From the NCBI GenBank assembly GCA_020091685.1, contig CM034592.1, positions 38,594,705-38,658,704 on the forward strand: 64,000 bases of DNA, in the 5' to 3' direction. Under the pieces are notes generated by a model. That model was not told the origin of the DNA, ran no database searches, and was given only the letters and a program-made list of their open reading frames with translations. Shown in pieces: positions 14,201-30,908 of this stretch. The stretch comes from Lutjanus erythropterus (taxonomy: Eukaryota > Chordata > Actinopteri > Lutjaniformes > Lutjanidae). The translations under genes and the position numbers were made by a program. Every line of letters starts with the position of its first letter. Within the stretch, counting starts at the first letter, position 1.

Positions 14201-15369
14201 TATTGAGGTGTTCATTTTTGGTCGTACAAGTGGATTTGTCAGACTGCTAAGGCTTTGTACAGAAGATTTACCATTCTCAGGTGGAAATGGGGAGATTATA
14301 GCGAGTAAAAAATTCAGCTTTTTGCATTTCTTAGTCGTGTTGAGCTTCTGTGTTACACCATGAAAGTGGGACCGTGACCAGTCAGAGGGAATTCTTTCTT
14401 GACTGGAAGAACGGTGTGACGGTGGCAGGAGTCGACGTTTCTCTCTGGTTGACTAACACAGGCTAAGCATTCTGATACAGATCTGGATACAGGTCAGTGC
14501 AGGTAGCATCCCACTGTTTCATTTGAAATCTTCTCCTCCCCTTTGTGCTGTATCTGACTTTTTCTCCCTCCATCTCCCTCTATGTCCGTGTGCGTGTGGC
14601 TATGTTTTCAGTTTGTGTGTACATGCATGTTTCCATGTCTGTGTGCATGTAAGTGTGCGTGCCACTCCATTGTGATGATGCCTCCTCTCCCAAAGGGATA
14701 GTAGGATTGTCCAGATAAATCATCCTCAGCTGGGCAGCCACATCACACATGAGAACAAAAAGAGGGAAGGAGAGAAAAGGGGAGAAAAAAGCACAAAGAG
14801 GTGGGAATATACATGAGCAGAATCAAAGAAAAGCAACTGGACAAAGATAAGATGAAAGTAGGATCGTTACAAAAGGATGCAAAGAGCGAAGCGTGTCAGT
14901 TGTAAATGAAGTCAGAGGTGTGATGTATGGCCGGCACGTCCTTTGTGTTGTTGAACATTCAGAAAGGGATATCTGCAGCAGGATGAGAGCCAGAGCAGAG
15001 GGAGCAAGAAATGAGGAGATGGGCAGACAGCTGCCAGCCGTATTGTTGAGGCCTGGGGTAAAAGAAGACAGTCCCCACGACGCCTTAAACGTGTAATCAA
15101 GCCAACCGGAGCCAGATGACTCCTCATCCTACTACTCCCTCTTTCTCCATCTCTCTCTCTTTCTGAGTAAAACCTGTTAATGCATATACTCTGGGGCTGT
15201 GTATGCACTGGATCATGGAGGCTTGAGAAATAGGTGAAGCAAGCCTCGGCATGCTCGCTTCCATGATAATATGCCTGAGGAGCAGGGATGGGAGGGTTAC
15301 TCTAAAAAATGTATTCCAATATTACCTGTTAAAAGTGTGGTCAGTAACCTAATCCCAGTATCACAGTAT
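11281..15369. other. Intronic sequence, mostly unique
   Basis: No exon with igsf21-like content was seen. Several short open frames (for example 11575-11790 and 12575-12937, plus strand) show no recognisable domain. A TG-rich patch occupies about 14585-14665. Sequence around 13200-13265 ('CTCCACTTTGAAAATCGCTG') resembles a common fish repeat end. A repeat-like block just before 15370 (15285-15369) leads into family R1. Confidence 0.55.
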
Positions 15370-16040
15370 TAAAGGAGCAATAAGTAGCAATTGTGTGTGC
15401 AAAAGTGAGTCCAGCAGCCCAAATTGCGAGTTAGGGCCAAAGACGGTATATTAAATAGGATGAAATCCTATTTAATATAAAATTTATGGTTGAGGCGAGT
15501 TGTTTCCTCCCGCCCTCCTCAGGGAAACTCAGGCAGGCGGCAGGTACGCTGCAGGAGCAGGAAACTTGCACAACATCATAAACTGACAATATCAAGTGAC
15601 AATGAGTCCTCCACTGGAAGTTAATCAGCTGTTCAGAACTGTCAGTTGTCTGTCAGTGTAAAGTTAAACCCATTATCCTGAAAACAAAAGCCCACTGCTC
15701 GGAAAATACACACTCTGGACTTTGAGTTCAGTGGCTCTCTGTCTCACTGCCTGCCAGACTCAATTAACATATTGCTCAATTTAATTGTTATTAACAGCTA
15801 CACCTTCTACAGGATTATTCTGCGTTTTTACGACTCATAAACAGACACTTACTCATTAAGCGAACATTCAGCGTTAATTTTAACTCTAATTAACACGAAT
15901 AGAAATAGAAATTTCCAAGGGGGACACCATGGCTGCAGTGTTGATATCAGAGAAGGGAGTATTTAAACTTATCATGTCTCTGATGACAAATCAAGGTCAT
16001 TTTATTATATATTAAACATATACAGATTTCCCCATTAATG
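15370..16040 (+). repeat. Interspersed repeat, family R1, copy 1, with central palindrome
   Basis: Family of about 0.55-0.67 kb with at least four copies in this window (the others at 22385-23055, 49445-49990 and 61515-62058). It begins TTAAAGGAGCAATAAGTAGC and includes CAGCAGCCCAAATTGCGAG, a CCGCCCTCCTC block, GATCAGCTGTTC-like and AAGTTAAACCCATTATC blocks, TGCCTGCCAGACTC, AACATATTGCTCAATTTAA, and ends near CTGATGACAAATCAAGGTC. A 15-bp perfect inverted repeat with a 3-nt loop lies at 15447-15479 (TATATTAAATAGGAT and its complement). No coding capacity is seen. Probably a non-autonomous DNA element. Confidence 0.7.
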
Positions 16041-16337
16041 TAATGTAACTTGATTTCTTTCTATTACTTTCGGATTACCTCACTAACCTTTTGTAACACA
16101 GGAGTGACACGACCAGCCTGCGAAATGGTCACGTCCAGCTCACTCGATGACTTCCCTGATCTTTCCACTGGGGGTTGCACTGTCCTAATAAAAGCAGCAG
16201 ACCCTATGTTGCATATGCTAGCACAGATCCCTGCTGACATACAGGCTACATGACACCAGAGTAAAGCTTAGGCTTATGTTTATGCAGGAGCTGCTAGTGG
16301 AAAAAGTAGAAAAGTGGACCAGTTGCTATAGGTTAAC

Positions 16338-16665
16338 AGGAAGCAAGTGTTCTTGGTGCGTTCAAAGCACCATTCAGCGCTCAAAAAATATAATATTTGG
16401 TGTTACTATCAGGCTCATTGGGGCGAAAAATACAAGAATTTGCAAGGACCACTGACAGCAGAGAAGATAAATGAATCGTGGGCAGGTCTGAGGTCTGTTT
16501 TTAGTCACAGCCGAGAGATCATCAATGCACCTTGAAAGCTAGCTACCTTACTGCTAACAAAATAGCATCAGCGTCAAAGCCACGGCCTACTCTGAGGATG
16601 AGTTTGCAAAGACATGCTGAAGGCTACAGAAATCGCATGCCCCAACGAAAGGAAATTTCATTACT
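16338..16665 (+). pseudogene. Decayed hAT transposase fragment (GTF2IRD2/ZBED-like type)
   Basis: The plus-strand frame at 16347-16533 reads HHSALKKYNI, GEKYKNLQG and EKINESWAGLRSVFSHSREI. This matches the BED-zinc-finger tail and following helix of hAT transposases of the kind domesticated in GTF2IRD2 and related proteins. The frame ends at a stop, then the homologous continuation KASYLTANKIASASKP appears in another frame at 16532, and a third shift is needed near 16600 (EFAKTC, then KATEIACPN). The zinc-binding Cys pair and one His of the finger are substituted. It is therefore a dead fragment with at least two frameshifts. The DDE-like catalytic region and hAT C-terminal dimerisation region are absent. 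Confidence 0.6.
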
Positions 16666-16785
16666 AGTGATAATTTTCAGAATGTACTCGTCCTACTTCA
16701 CACAAAAAGAAAGGGAAAAGTTTGGATGCACTGTTATTGATAGGTTATAAACACTCAAATTTCAAATAAACTGCCATAAGCCTAT

Positions 16786-16995
16786 TCAAGGGAGTTTTGT
16801 TTTCACCCACACACAAATCCCATCACCAGAATCACCCTCTACAGTCCCGGCATATTTTTTCAGTGCTAGCAGTAGTGACAGATTAGCTAGCTTACTGAGT
16901 TTCTGTGTAGCTGCCTGTAAATGTTTATTTAAATTAGATATCGAGTCCTTGGATGATGAGAGTATTTTCACAGCTGGAAGGCAGAACTTGCACCA
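16786..16995 (-). pseudogene. BED zinc-finger fragment of a second hAT element
   Basis: On the minus strand, from 16995 downward, the frame reads WCKFCLPAVKILSSS, then KDSISNLNKHLQ, then KLSKLANLSLL. The spacing C-x2-C followed by a SNLxKHL helix is the BED finger seen at the N-terminus of many fish hAT transposases. It opposes, and is distinct from, the plus-strand fragment ending about 120 bp away. The finger's last His is lost into 'AATQ' and the frame stops at 16786. Only the N-terminal part survives. Confidence 0.5.
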
Positions 16996-22384
<5,389 letters not shown>

Positions 22385-23055
22385 GAAATCTGTAATATAT
22401 AATCACTGGACTAAATTATAAAATGACTGATATGTCATCAGACATCAAGGAAACATGTTAAGTTGAAATGCTCGCCTCTCTGACAACAGTGTGGTAGTGG
22501 CTGTGTCCTTTTGAAATTTCTATTCTGGGCAGCAATAACTGTTTTTGTATGCCTGTTCATGTTAATTAGGGTTCAAATTATTGCAAAATGTTTGCTGAAT
22601 GAATAGGTTTCTGTTTATGGGTCATAAGAAATCAATAATCTGGTCAAAGGAGTGGATGTTTATGACAGTTAGACTGAGCAATATGTTAATAGAATCTGGC
22701 AGGCGGTGAGAAGGGCAGTCACCTAACTCAAAGTCCAGAGTGAGTATTTTCAGAGCAGTGAGCTTTTGTTTTCAGGATAACAGGCTGAACTTCACATTTA
22801 CAGACACTTGACAGTCATAAACAGCTGATCAGCTTACAGTGTAGGACTCACAGTTGCTTGTTATTGTGAATTTACGCTGTTGCAGACGTCTTGCGCTCCT
22901 GCAGTGGTCCTGCAGCCGGCCCAAGTCTCAACAAGTCTGGGGGAGGAGGTGGCAGGGGAAATGACTCACTCCAATCATATATTGTACATTAAATAGGATT
23001 TCAGCCTATTTAATATATTGTCTATGGCTCCGACTTTACTCCCGCAAGAAAGCTC
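22385..23055 (-). repeat. Interspersed repeat, family R1, copy 2 (reverse)
   Basis: In reverse orientation this carries the same ordered blocks as copy 1, plus a distal block shared with copy 4: GGAAACATGTTAAGTTG, TATGTCATCAGA and CTAAATTATAAAA. The internal palindrome is retained as ATTAAATAGG and CCTATTTAAT around a 7-nt loop near 22989-23015. Confidence 0.7.
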
Positions 23056-25479
23056 CCCTCTCTCTCTGAACACACTGCAGTCGACTTTAAGGTTACAAGG
23101 CTTCGTAAACCGATGCAAAAGTGCTCGGCTGGCCTTGAAGTACTGAGGAGAGCTGGAGACATTTCCTAGCCGTCTCCTCTTTCACAGTCCATCTAATCCA
23201 ACAAGCATTACAATTGCTTCCGTCCTCCCCCTGAAAAACCTGGTGGATAATGCAGGTGTCAGATTTCTGGTTGTCTGGAAGCCATAAGAACCAGAGAGGA
23301 TATTTCTGCCTCAGACAGGTCATCTCTGTGGCACCCTCTCTTTATCTATCCCTCCTTAATGATTTCACCTCTTAATTAAGACTGACCCATAAACCCCTGT
23401 GCAATAAATCTGAAAGAATCTGCACATCAGTGGATGTCTCCCTATCCCCTCGTGGAGACCTGTTTGTGGTATAAATGACTGACTATGGAAGGAATGGAAC
23501 AGTGAAGAGGGAGAGAGTGGGAGGGAAAAAAAAGAGCCAAACTGTGCCAAAACGGCTGTACAAGAGGGAGGGCAAGAGGGAGATGAATACTCTTTGATTG
23601 CAGAAAAGCACCGTTGGGGAAGCAAAGCTTTGCTACAACTGCTTTGTTGAATCCAGGCCATGCAATGCATATGAGGCACAGAGGCACCAAACCTTTCCAG
23701 CACTCGGCCATCTGGAGATATAAAAAGACAGGCATGGGTGGTAGAGTCAGCTACCCCTCCCTCGTCTGCATCGTGGCAGATAGTGGATATTGGCTGAGGG
23801 TATAGCCAGCAGTGTGAAAGAAGTCCACGACAGGTAGCTGACAATGGGGCGAGTTTGAAGGTGCTCAAAAAACAGGCTCCGGCGCCTCTCCTGAGATCTG
23901 ATAATGCTGAGATCTCTCCAGACGGAGGGGGTCCTGGATCCTCTCTGGCCAGCCAGCTGAGCTGACTCTCTAATGATGCTGCCTATTATTGGGGTCAGAT
24001 TAGGACTGGGTCTCAGGGGTTAACCAAAGCCCTCCTCCCTCTGCCTGTCTGGGGTGGGCCTATTTATAGGCTGCAGCTGCATCAGCAGCCACTGGAGGAA
24101 ATTCAGCTAACACACTGCAGGCCAACTGTGAGAGATTCAACCTGAATCCTGCTTTATAATTTCAGGCAGCAGACAGAGAATCACTACAGCAAGTCTTTTT
24201 ATGGTATTTTTTCAAGGCAGTTCGGAGGGATGAAATATGAAATGCATGGCACGATATCCTAATCTCCACGTACAAAGATGAGGACCTCATGGAGTTTAAT
24301 GTTATGCTCAGATAAGGCTGAGTAATAACACCATGTTCTTCACATGGGCTTATAAGTAGGTGATAATGATTTTAAAGACACATTCATTCATATTTTACCA
24401 GCATTTCTTTGTGATGAGAATCTACACGTCTAATACTTCCATAAGATGGACGGCAGCATGGCTCTCACATAATGTCTTAATGAGATTTATCCCCATTCAG
24501 TCCCTCATTTAAAGACTTAGACAAGCAGCAACAAAGGAGATGATCAGAGCATTGTCATGAACTAGCTTGGCACTTTCTTTCATATCCATGCTAATTTGCC
24601 TAATATTATTATCTTATTATAAGTGTCTTTTTGAAACAGGGAACAAGCATTGGGTGACATTGTCTTACTCGTAAAATTGGTATAATTACTGTACGCAAGA
24701 ACAAAATTAATACAAAATTTAAATCTTACATCTCAAAGAAGGACGGAAACTACAAGACTCCATATTTTTTAATCAACTTCTTTTTAAGTTGAATCGTTCT
24801 TGTTTTTTCTTACTTACGAAAATATTTTTACCTTGTACCTGGAGACATGGAGTCCTCCAACCAAATAAATGATTTCTAAATAAATTATATAGTTTTTAAT
24901 ATATACATTTAAAAGAAGCTGCCTTCACTTTTGAAACAGTTCACACATACACGCAACACTTTTCTAAGGTGTGGCTGTGTATCCCACTCAGTGATATGAA
25001 CGGTGTACGTAACTTTGCCGTCATTACCAGGCCACGCAAAGCATCACAGGGTATTAAATAATATTACTGAGTAAATGACATGTGTGCCTATTGTGCCTGT
25101 ACAGGGAAGTGAATCAGGAAAAAGTGTTAGTGATGGTGTGTAGCTAAAATTTTCGCTGTGAAAAAATATATCCCTACCATAAAACAGATGCTTTTTGAAT
25201 GGAGTTTGGTTTAACAATCTGTCCTCTCAAAAGCCCACAGGGGAAAGAGAAATTTTAACGTTAATAATTCACATAAATTGACCTTACCTACCTTTTAATA
25301 ATGTATCTTGTAAACATAACAAAGTAACGTAGAAAGTGAGACTAAAATCGACTTCCTTTCTACTTCCCTCTGCTCGTAGTAAAAGGCAGGGTAATAAGCC
25401 ATTAAAACAATGATAATGGTCGAAGCGGAAAAGTCCAGGGCTGAGATCTGCGCCCTTGCATTTGTAATGTTTTTTTTTC
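23056..25479. other. Intronic sequence with a possible regulatory patch near 24060
   Basis: The minus strand is open over 23365-23868 (167 codons) but shows no domain and lies in a locally GC-richer patch, so I treat it as chance. The interval 23870-24130 is repeat-free and includes the MEF2-type site listed separately. Nothing else was recognised. Confidence 0.5.
24060..24069. promoter_or_regulatory. Candidate MEF2-type site
   Basis: CTATTTATAG fits the MEF2 consensus CTA(A/T)4TAG exactly. A CAGCTG E-box follows within about 10 bases. Such sites occur by chance in 64 kb, and only conservation would make this meaningful. Confidence 0.25.
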
Positions 25480-25830
25480 CCTTCTATTTTCTTCTACAAT
25501 ACAGAATAGTTTGTGAATTTTAAGGTCTTGTTATTGAAAATCAAAGTATGCATCTCAAGGAACTTATCCTGTGAAAAATTTAATTTGTTCATAATCTTGG
25601 TAAATATACACAGAAGGTATGATAAAACAAGCAAAATAAATAGAAATACAGAATACACACGTGCTAATAATTTGTAATATTTTATATCTACTTTCTTTCT
25701 TTCTTTCTTTCTTTCTTCTACAGACTAATCTGTGAATTATCAGGGTCTTTCAAGGGGCTTATCCTGTAAACAATAAAATCAATATGCACTGATAATAAAG
25801 CATGAGCAAAGAAAACAAAAATATACAGAG
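25480..25830 (+). repeat. Degenerate tandem duplication with (CTTT)n junction
   Basis: Blocks CTTCTACA, TAATCTGTGAATT/TAGTTTGTGAATT, AAGGTCTTG/AGGGTCTTT, AAGGRRCTTATCCTGT, AATATACAGA and ATACACACG/ATACACGAAA recur in the same order about 230 bp apart (25490-25660 and 25717-25840). A pure CTTT run at 25691-25717 sits at the junction, so replication slippage or unequal exchange at this microsatellite may have made the duplication. Confidence 0.5.
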
Positions 25831-25840
25831 TATACACGAA

Positions 25841-26474
25841 ATGATTATCGACATTAGGTGGTAAAGCACGGGGTCTTTCCATTCCATTAAATACAGAGGA
25901 ACAACAAGCCTCCTCTGAGTCTTTGAGCTACTGTAACAAACAGGCAGACAACTGCACTGCACACTGGGAGATATGCAGTATGTGAGGTAAGGGAGTGCTA
26001 AGGTACAACAATAACGCACCATGCCCCAGTGAGGTGAGAGATTAAATTCGCTGTCATTGCTTTTATGGAGCACAAAGCATTATATACTGGGGACAATACA
26101 GGAGAAAGTGTTGCAAAAGTGTGGTACCTAAAAAAGTGCAATAAACCAAACAAAATGCGATGCGGCAGGATAAAAGTGCATCATGTATTAAGTTTATTAG
26201 TCTGCAGCACTTAGAGCTGCCAAGTGTAACTAGGGGGAACGCTGAGGTGTTGATATGGCGTGCCTGCTGACTGAGGAGGTCCGTAAGTGATGGCTACGTC
26301 TGAGGATGTGCTGTGTGGTTGATCTTCGTTCAGTAAGCAGATCCAGCAGCATCGGTGGCCCTGCCTCTTAACCTGTGCATTCACTCCTCTGCATGCTGCG
26401 CCCCCCTGCTGGCAGCTGAGTGACAGAGGACTTGGTTAAAGGGATTTCATGCTTCAAATGACAGGCTCCTCTCC
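25841..26474. other. Intronic sequence, nothing recognised
   Basis: Unique-looking sequence between two tandem structures. No exon or element ends were seen. Confidence 0.5.
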
Positions 26475-28945
26475 TCCCTCTGTCTGTCACTGCTCTCAGT
26501 GGGGATCTGCAGCTAATTCAGGCTGTTAGCTAACTGATGATGATGCAAACACGTACAGTACCTTTGATGCTCGGATTCGCTAATTACACAGCTCCGTGCT
26601 AATTTAAACAGATGCTGAATTTGCAGGAAAACTGGGTTTAGAAATGCCTTTACAAGAAGTTGCTTCAAAACTTGGGACAAAATTTCAACAGGTTTTTAGC
26701 ACATTCAGAGTGATCTGGGGGTTTGTATTAGAAAGACAGACTTGCCAAAATGGTTTATTGCAATCAATGCTATGATCATCTTTAGATTCTTGCAAAATAT
26801 AACTGAAATCTGTTACCACTCTAAGATCTTCAAGAAAATCTTCCAAAAATATTTTCTTATCAAAGGTGCAGATCTTACTGCAGCTTAGGGGAGGAGATTT
26901 GTGAAATTCAGTCCTGGATTTATTTCTTGGGCTGGGGGGTACGGTAAATTGATTGCAGTTTCTGCTTATTACGTGACCTTTTACTACGAGCCAAGAGTAG
27001 CAAGAAACGGGTCGGTTTAAGCCTCACTGCCGACTTTACTTTATAGTGTTTAAAAGGTTCATTATTAAAAGTTAGGTCAGCTCAATTTTTGTGAATTATT
27101 CATGTTAAAATACCCTCTGCTCTGGCGGTTTGGTTGGGCCATATTTTTTCACAGTAAAAACTTTAGTTAGACTATCACTCTGATTCGCTTCGATCTACCA
27201 GCACGTGTGTCATTTACTCAGTAACAGCATTAACTAACCTGTGATGAAGTGTGACAGATGTACACTACATGTACTGACTGGCCCAGCACTACAGTGCTGG
27301 TTTTGACCAGGGAAAGTAATAATTGCGACTGGTATCAGAGATGGATATGTAGGGAGGGATATAAAGAAAATCTTCAAAAAATGTTGTGTTTATGTGTGAA
27401 TTATTAGTAGCCTTAATAACATCATTACATAGCCTGTGATGAACTATTTGCTGTAGATATAAACTATGCGTAATGACTGTCCCAGCACTACAGCGCTTGT
27501 TTTCAACCCTCGACAGGAAAGTGACATATATGGTTCATACCAATGAGCCTGATAAATAGAGGGCGGGAGCATAAACAAGGTGTGAATTATTTCAGAAGTG
27601 GTGTCAACTTCTGTTAAATATATTTTTTCAATTACTTAATTAAAAAAATTACTTGGGAGGTTATGTTTTCTACAAAATGGGGGTGGAGTTGTCAACTCCA
27701 TCCCCTAGTATCTGCACCCTAGATTGTTACACCCACAGTTTTGTATGATATTAAAACTTATCTGTTAGTTTGACAATTTTAGGTCAAGTGACGATGCTTC
27801 CCAAGAGCTCTCTGTCTGTCACTTCTTTGAACTGCAGCTAATTCAGACTGGTAATGAACTGGTAATAATGCAAACATGTACAGTACCTTTGGTGCTCACA
27901 TTTGCTCATCGTGCAATGCCAATTTATGCTAATTTAAATAGATGCTGAATTTGTGGTAAAGTTTAACAATATCTTCACAGGAAAATTGGTTCAAAACTTG
28001 TGACATCTAGGTTTTTTGCACATTGAGAGTGATTTTGTGATATTTATTAGAGAGATAGACTTGCCAAGATGGCTCATGGCCAAACTATTATCATTTTTTG
28101 TTACTTCTTGTGAAAATTCCTTTCAGAAAGCAGATGTTTTATGGTAGGGCCATATTTTTCACAGTAAAAAACGCCATCACATCAAGACTCTTTTCTAATT
28201 CTCTTCAATCTAAAAGGCTAACATAGCATTTACGTAGTAACATCACTAACTAACCTGAAAGGTGTTCACCACAGACTGACTGGCCCAGCACTACAGCACT
28301 TGTTTTTACCCCACAACAGGAATTTTTATGTATGTGCTCCAGAAAAGATGTTGGGGTCAACCTCATAAAATGGGAGGCGAACTTCTCTTTAGTTCAACAA
28401 TTATAATAAGTATTCAATAGGTTTTAGAACATTCAGAGTGATTTTATGAAATTTATTAGAGAGAAGCGCCAAGATGGTTCAGGGCAATGCTATTATCATT
28501 TTTTGTTACTTGTTGTAAAGGTAGGTCAGCTCAATTCATCTGAATTATTAACATTAAAATACCTCTTTTCCCAGCTGTTCAAGTGGACAGACTGTTAAAC
28601 CAAACTCCATTCAATAACTAGCTCTGTGTGGCCATCACTAAGACTTTTTTCTGATTCACTTCAATCTTCAGGCACAGTCTGCACATTTATTTAGTAAAAT
28701 CCTTTACTAATGACAAAGTGTTTGCCACAGAAGTACATATATTGACTGGCCTCACACTGAAAGAGGCTGACTCCACTCTAAACTGGACTCAGCTTCTATT
28801 AACAAATCTACATTTCATATATTTTCAAATTCATAATTTGTGGCGAAATACTTGATTGGGAGGACAACTTCATTTTTGTAAGAAAAAAAATGTGTGATGT
28901 TAAAACTTATCTGTTAGCTTGACAAATTTAGGTTCAGTAATGTTT
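26475..28945 (+). repeat. Degenerate tandem array, about three units
   Basis: Ordered landmarks recur. CTGCAGCTAATTCAG is at 26507 and 27833. A CACATTCAGAGTGAT-type block is at about 26700, 28018 and 28428. GTCAGCTCAATT is at about 27076 and 28525. A TCTTCRATCT-type block is at about 27185, 28198 and 28653. CCCAGCACTACAG is at about 27281, 27480 and 28283. AAAACTTATCTGTTAG is at about 27752 and 28894. Unit A is about 1.33 kb (26475-27804), unit B about 0.6 kb (27805-28411) and unit C about 0.53 kb (28412-28945), with B and C internally deleted relative to A. Unit A itself holds a duplicated sub-block. No coding frame is shared between units. This is an old segmental duplication in tandem, not a simple satellite. 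Confidence 0.65.
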
Positions 28946-30392
28946 ATCAATCAGGAGTTGTTGTTTTTTTTTCCAGTATGACAGTGTTTCAATCCCTTGG
29001 TCTATATACACACACACAGGCTAAAGAAGGACAGCATCATCAGTAGAGATTTTATCTGGCACGTTCCTGGCGTCACATGGCCCGGCTCTGCTGTCAGGCA
29101 TTTTCATTCCAATATTACAGAGTACAAACAGGTTGTGATTGGCTGCTGCTGGAACTGCCAGATTACATACGAGGATTAGAGCCGGGCTCATGAAAACTGT
29201 GCCACCAACAGGAACAGACCAGCTGCATTCAGCTGCACCCTGGAGGTAGCAGGGTGAGGGTCAGGCACAGCCAGGGTATAAATTCAGGCAGTTAAGTGTT
29301 ATGCAAGCGTGTTATCTAAAGCCATCTGAGACAAGGCCATCCAGAGACGGTTATTATGGCTGTCATTCTGAGGGCGACAGGCTGTCTGTGGGCTGACAGT
29401 GAGGAGGTGATGAGATCAAAGCGGGTCAGACTTGTTGGAGACTGCTGATCTACAGTATATTGGTTATTATATAGTTACTATATATACTGGGACAGTATGA
29501 CCTAAGCTTCATATAAGCTGCTTTAATGAAAAAAAAAAAGATAGGCTCATTCTTTCTGAATGAAATATAAGTGGTGCTAGAGTTTAGAAAAAATGCACGC
29601 GTGACTGGCATTGCTCCTCTTCATGTTCCAAGAGTGGCTTAGAAAATCAGGGCAAGGAATCACTCATCTACCTCAACAATTACCACTGGGGTGCCCTTAA
29701 GCAAAGCACTTCGAACCAAATTGCTCAGTGAAGCTGATTAGCCAACAATAGAAAACTGCGGTTGTTCTGGGCGGCTCTAACAATTTCAGAAGTACCACGG
29801 GTATCAAAGATGGCACGGTTTATGGGCTGTGCCTGCACAGGAAATGGCCTCTTCTGGTAAATTAAGATGAAGCTTTTTTTAAAAACATAACTCTACACGT
29901 ACAGAATTTTCTCCAAAACAACACAAACTGAATAGAAAAATAGCACACGCTCACACAGTCATATTGCAGAAAAGCAGGCATTCAACCTGAAACTGAATAA
30001 AGCATCCAATCATTGCAAAGCTTTAAGGGCAGAAATACAATGGAGGATTGCATAACTTCAGCAATTAGTGACAAATTATGTAATGCAGTGACTTCAGCTG
30101 CGTATCAGAGAGTTCCATCAAGGACAGGCAGGTAATGAGATGCAGCTCTGAGGGAAGAACATCATTGTGGGCACTTGTCCTTAATCTGTTTGATCAATGT
30201 GCATTAAGTGACTCCTCGTTCATGCCTTCCTTTGACAATGTCTTTATTAGACAGCTGGCAGGCTCGACAACTACTGTAGGACACAGAAGGAGAAGTGAGG
30301 AGAAACTTCAAGTTGCACTGACAAGACAAACTACAGTAGAATACAAAGAGTCCATTAAGTCCCTGTATACGTTCCTAAATTTATAAACAAAT
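28946..30392. other. Intronic sequence, nothing recognised
   Basis: Contains a short CA tract near 29008-29018 and an AT-rich imperfect dyad near 29454-29482 (CAGTATAT and ATATACTG). No gene or element boundaries were seen. Confidence 0.5.
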
Positions 30393-30400
30393 CATTAAAG

Positions 30401-30900
30401 GGGTAGTCCGGATAATTTGATGTAGGGTTGCACAAGGTACTCGGTGTATTATTTACAGTAGGTGCCAGTCGGCACATCCAAGGTTTGGAGAAGCAGAGAG
30501 GGGCACCAGCATGGAAGCCAAAGAATTTACTACTGTGGACAGGATCAGCAACAAAACATATTTTAGCCACTTAAAAAGCCACTCCCGTGTCCTGCAAGGA
30601 AAAATCAGTGATGCTCCCTCTGGTATTTGGTTCATTTGGAGAGAATGATATTTGGTTTATATAATGGTGGTTGTCAATTGGAAAAGGCAGTGTGATAGCA
30701 AGCTTGAACTGATAGTGATTTTTCTTTAAGTGGACCTTTTTTCGAGTGTCTAAAATATGTCAATACATTGCTTAATATCCGTGCTGGTGCCCCTCTCTGC
30801 TTCTCCTAACTGAGGGCATGCCGACTGGCATACTGTAGCTAATACACTGACTATCAATAAGTACCTCATACAACCTGATTTACAAATAATCTGAACTATC
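30401..30900. mobile_element. 500-bp non-autonomous hAT element with perfect 8-bp target duplication
   Basis: Identical CATTAAAG octamers flank the element at 30393-30400 and 30901-30908. The left end reads GGGTAGTCCGGATAATTTG and the right end, inverted, GATAGTTCAGATTATTTG. Inverted similarity continues inward about 115-120 bp, through GCCAGTCGGCA and AAGCAGAGAGGGGCACCAGC. Long inverted termini, 8-bp duplication and no coding frame identify a hAT-type MITE. The intact duplication implies relatively recent insertion compared with most repeats here. The same family occurs at 31913 and 32380. Confidence 0.8.
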
Positions 30901-30908
30901 CATTAAAG

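Noticed and set aside
23365..23868. Longest open frame in the window (167 codons, minus strand)
   Set aside because: No domain, signal peptide or splice context; sits in a GC-richer patch. A frame of this length is plausible by chance among thousands of candidate frames in 64 kb.
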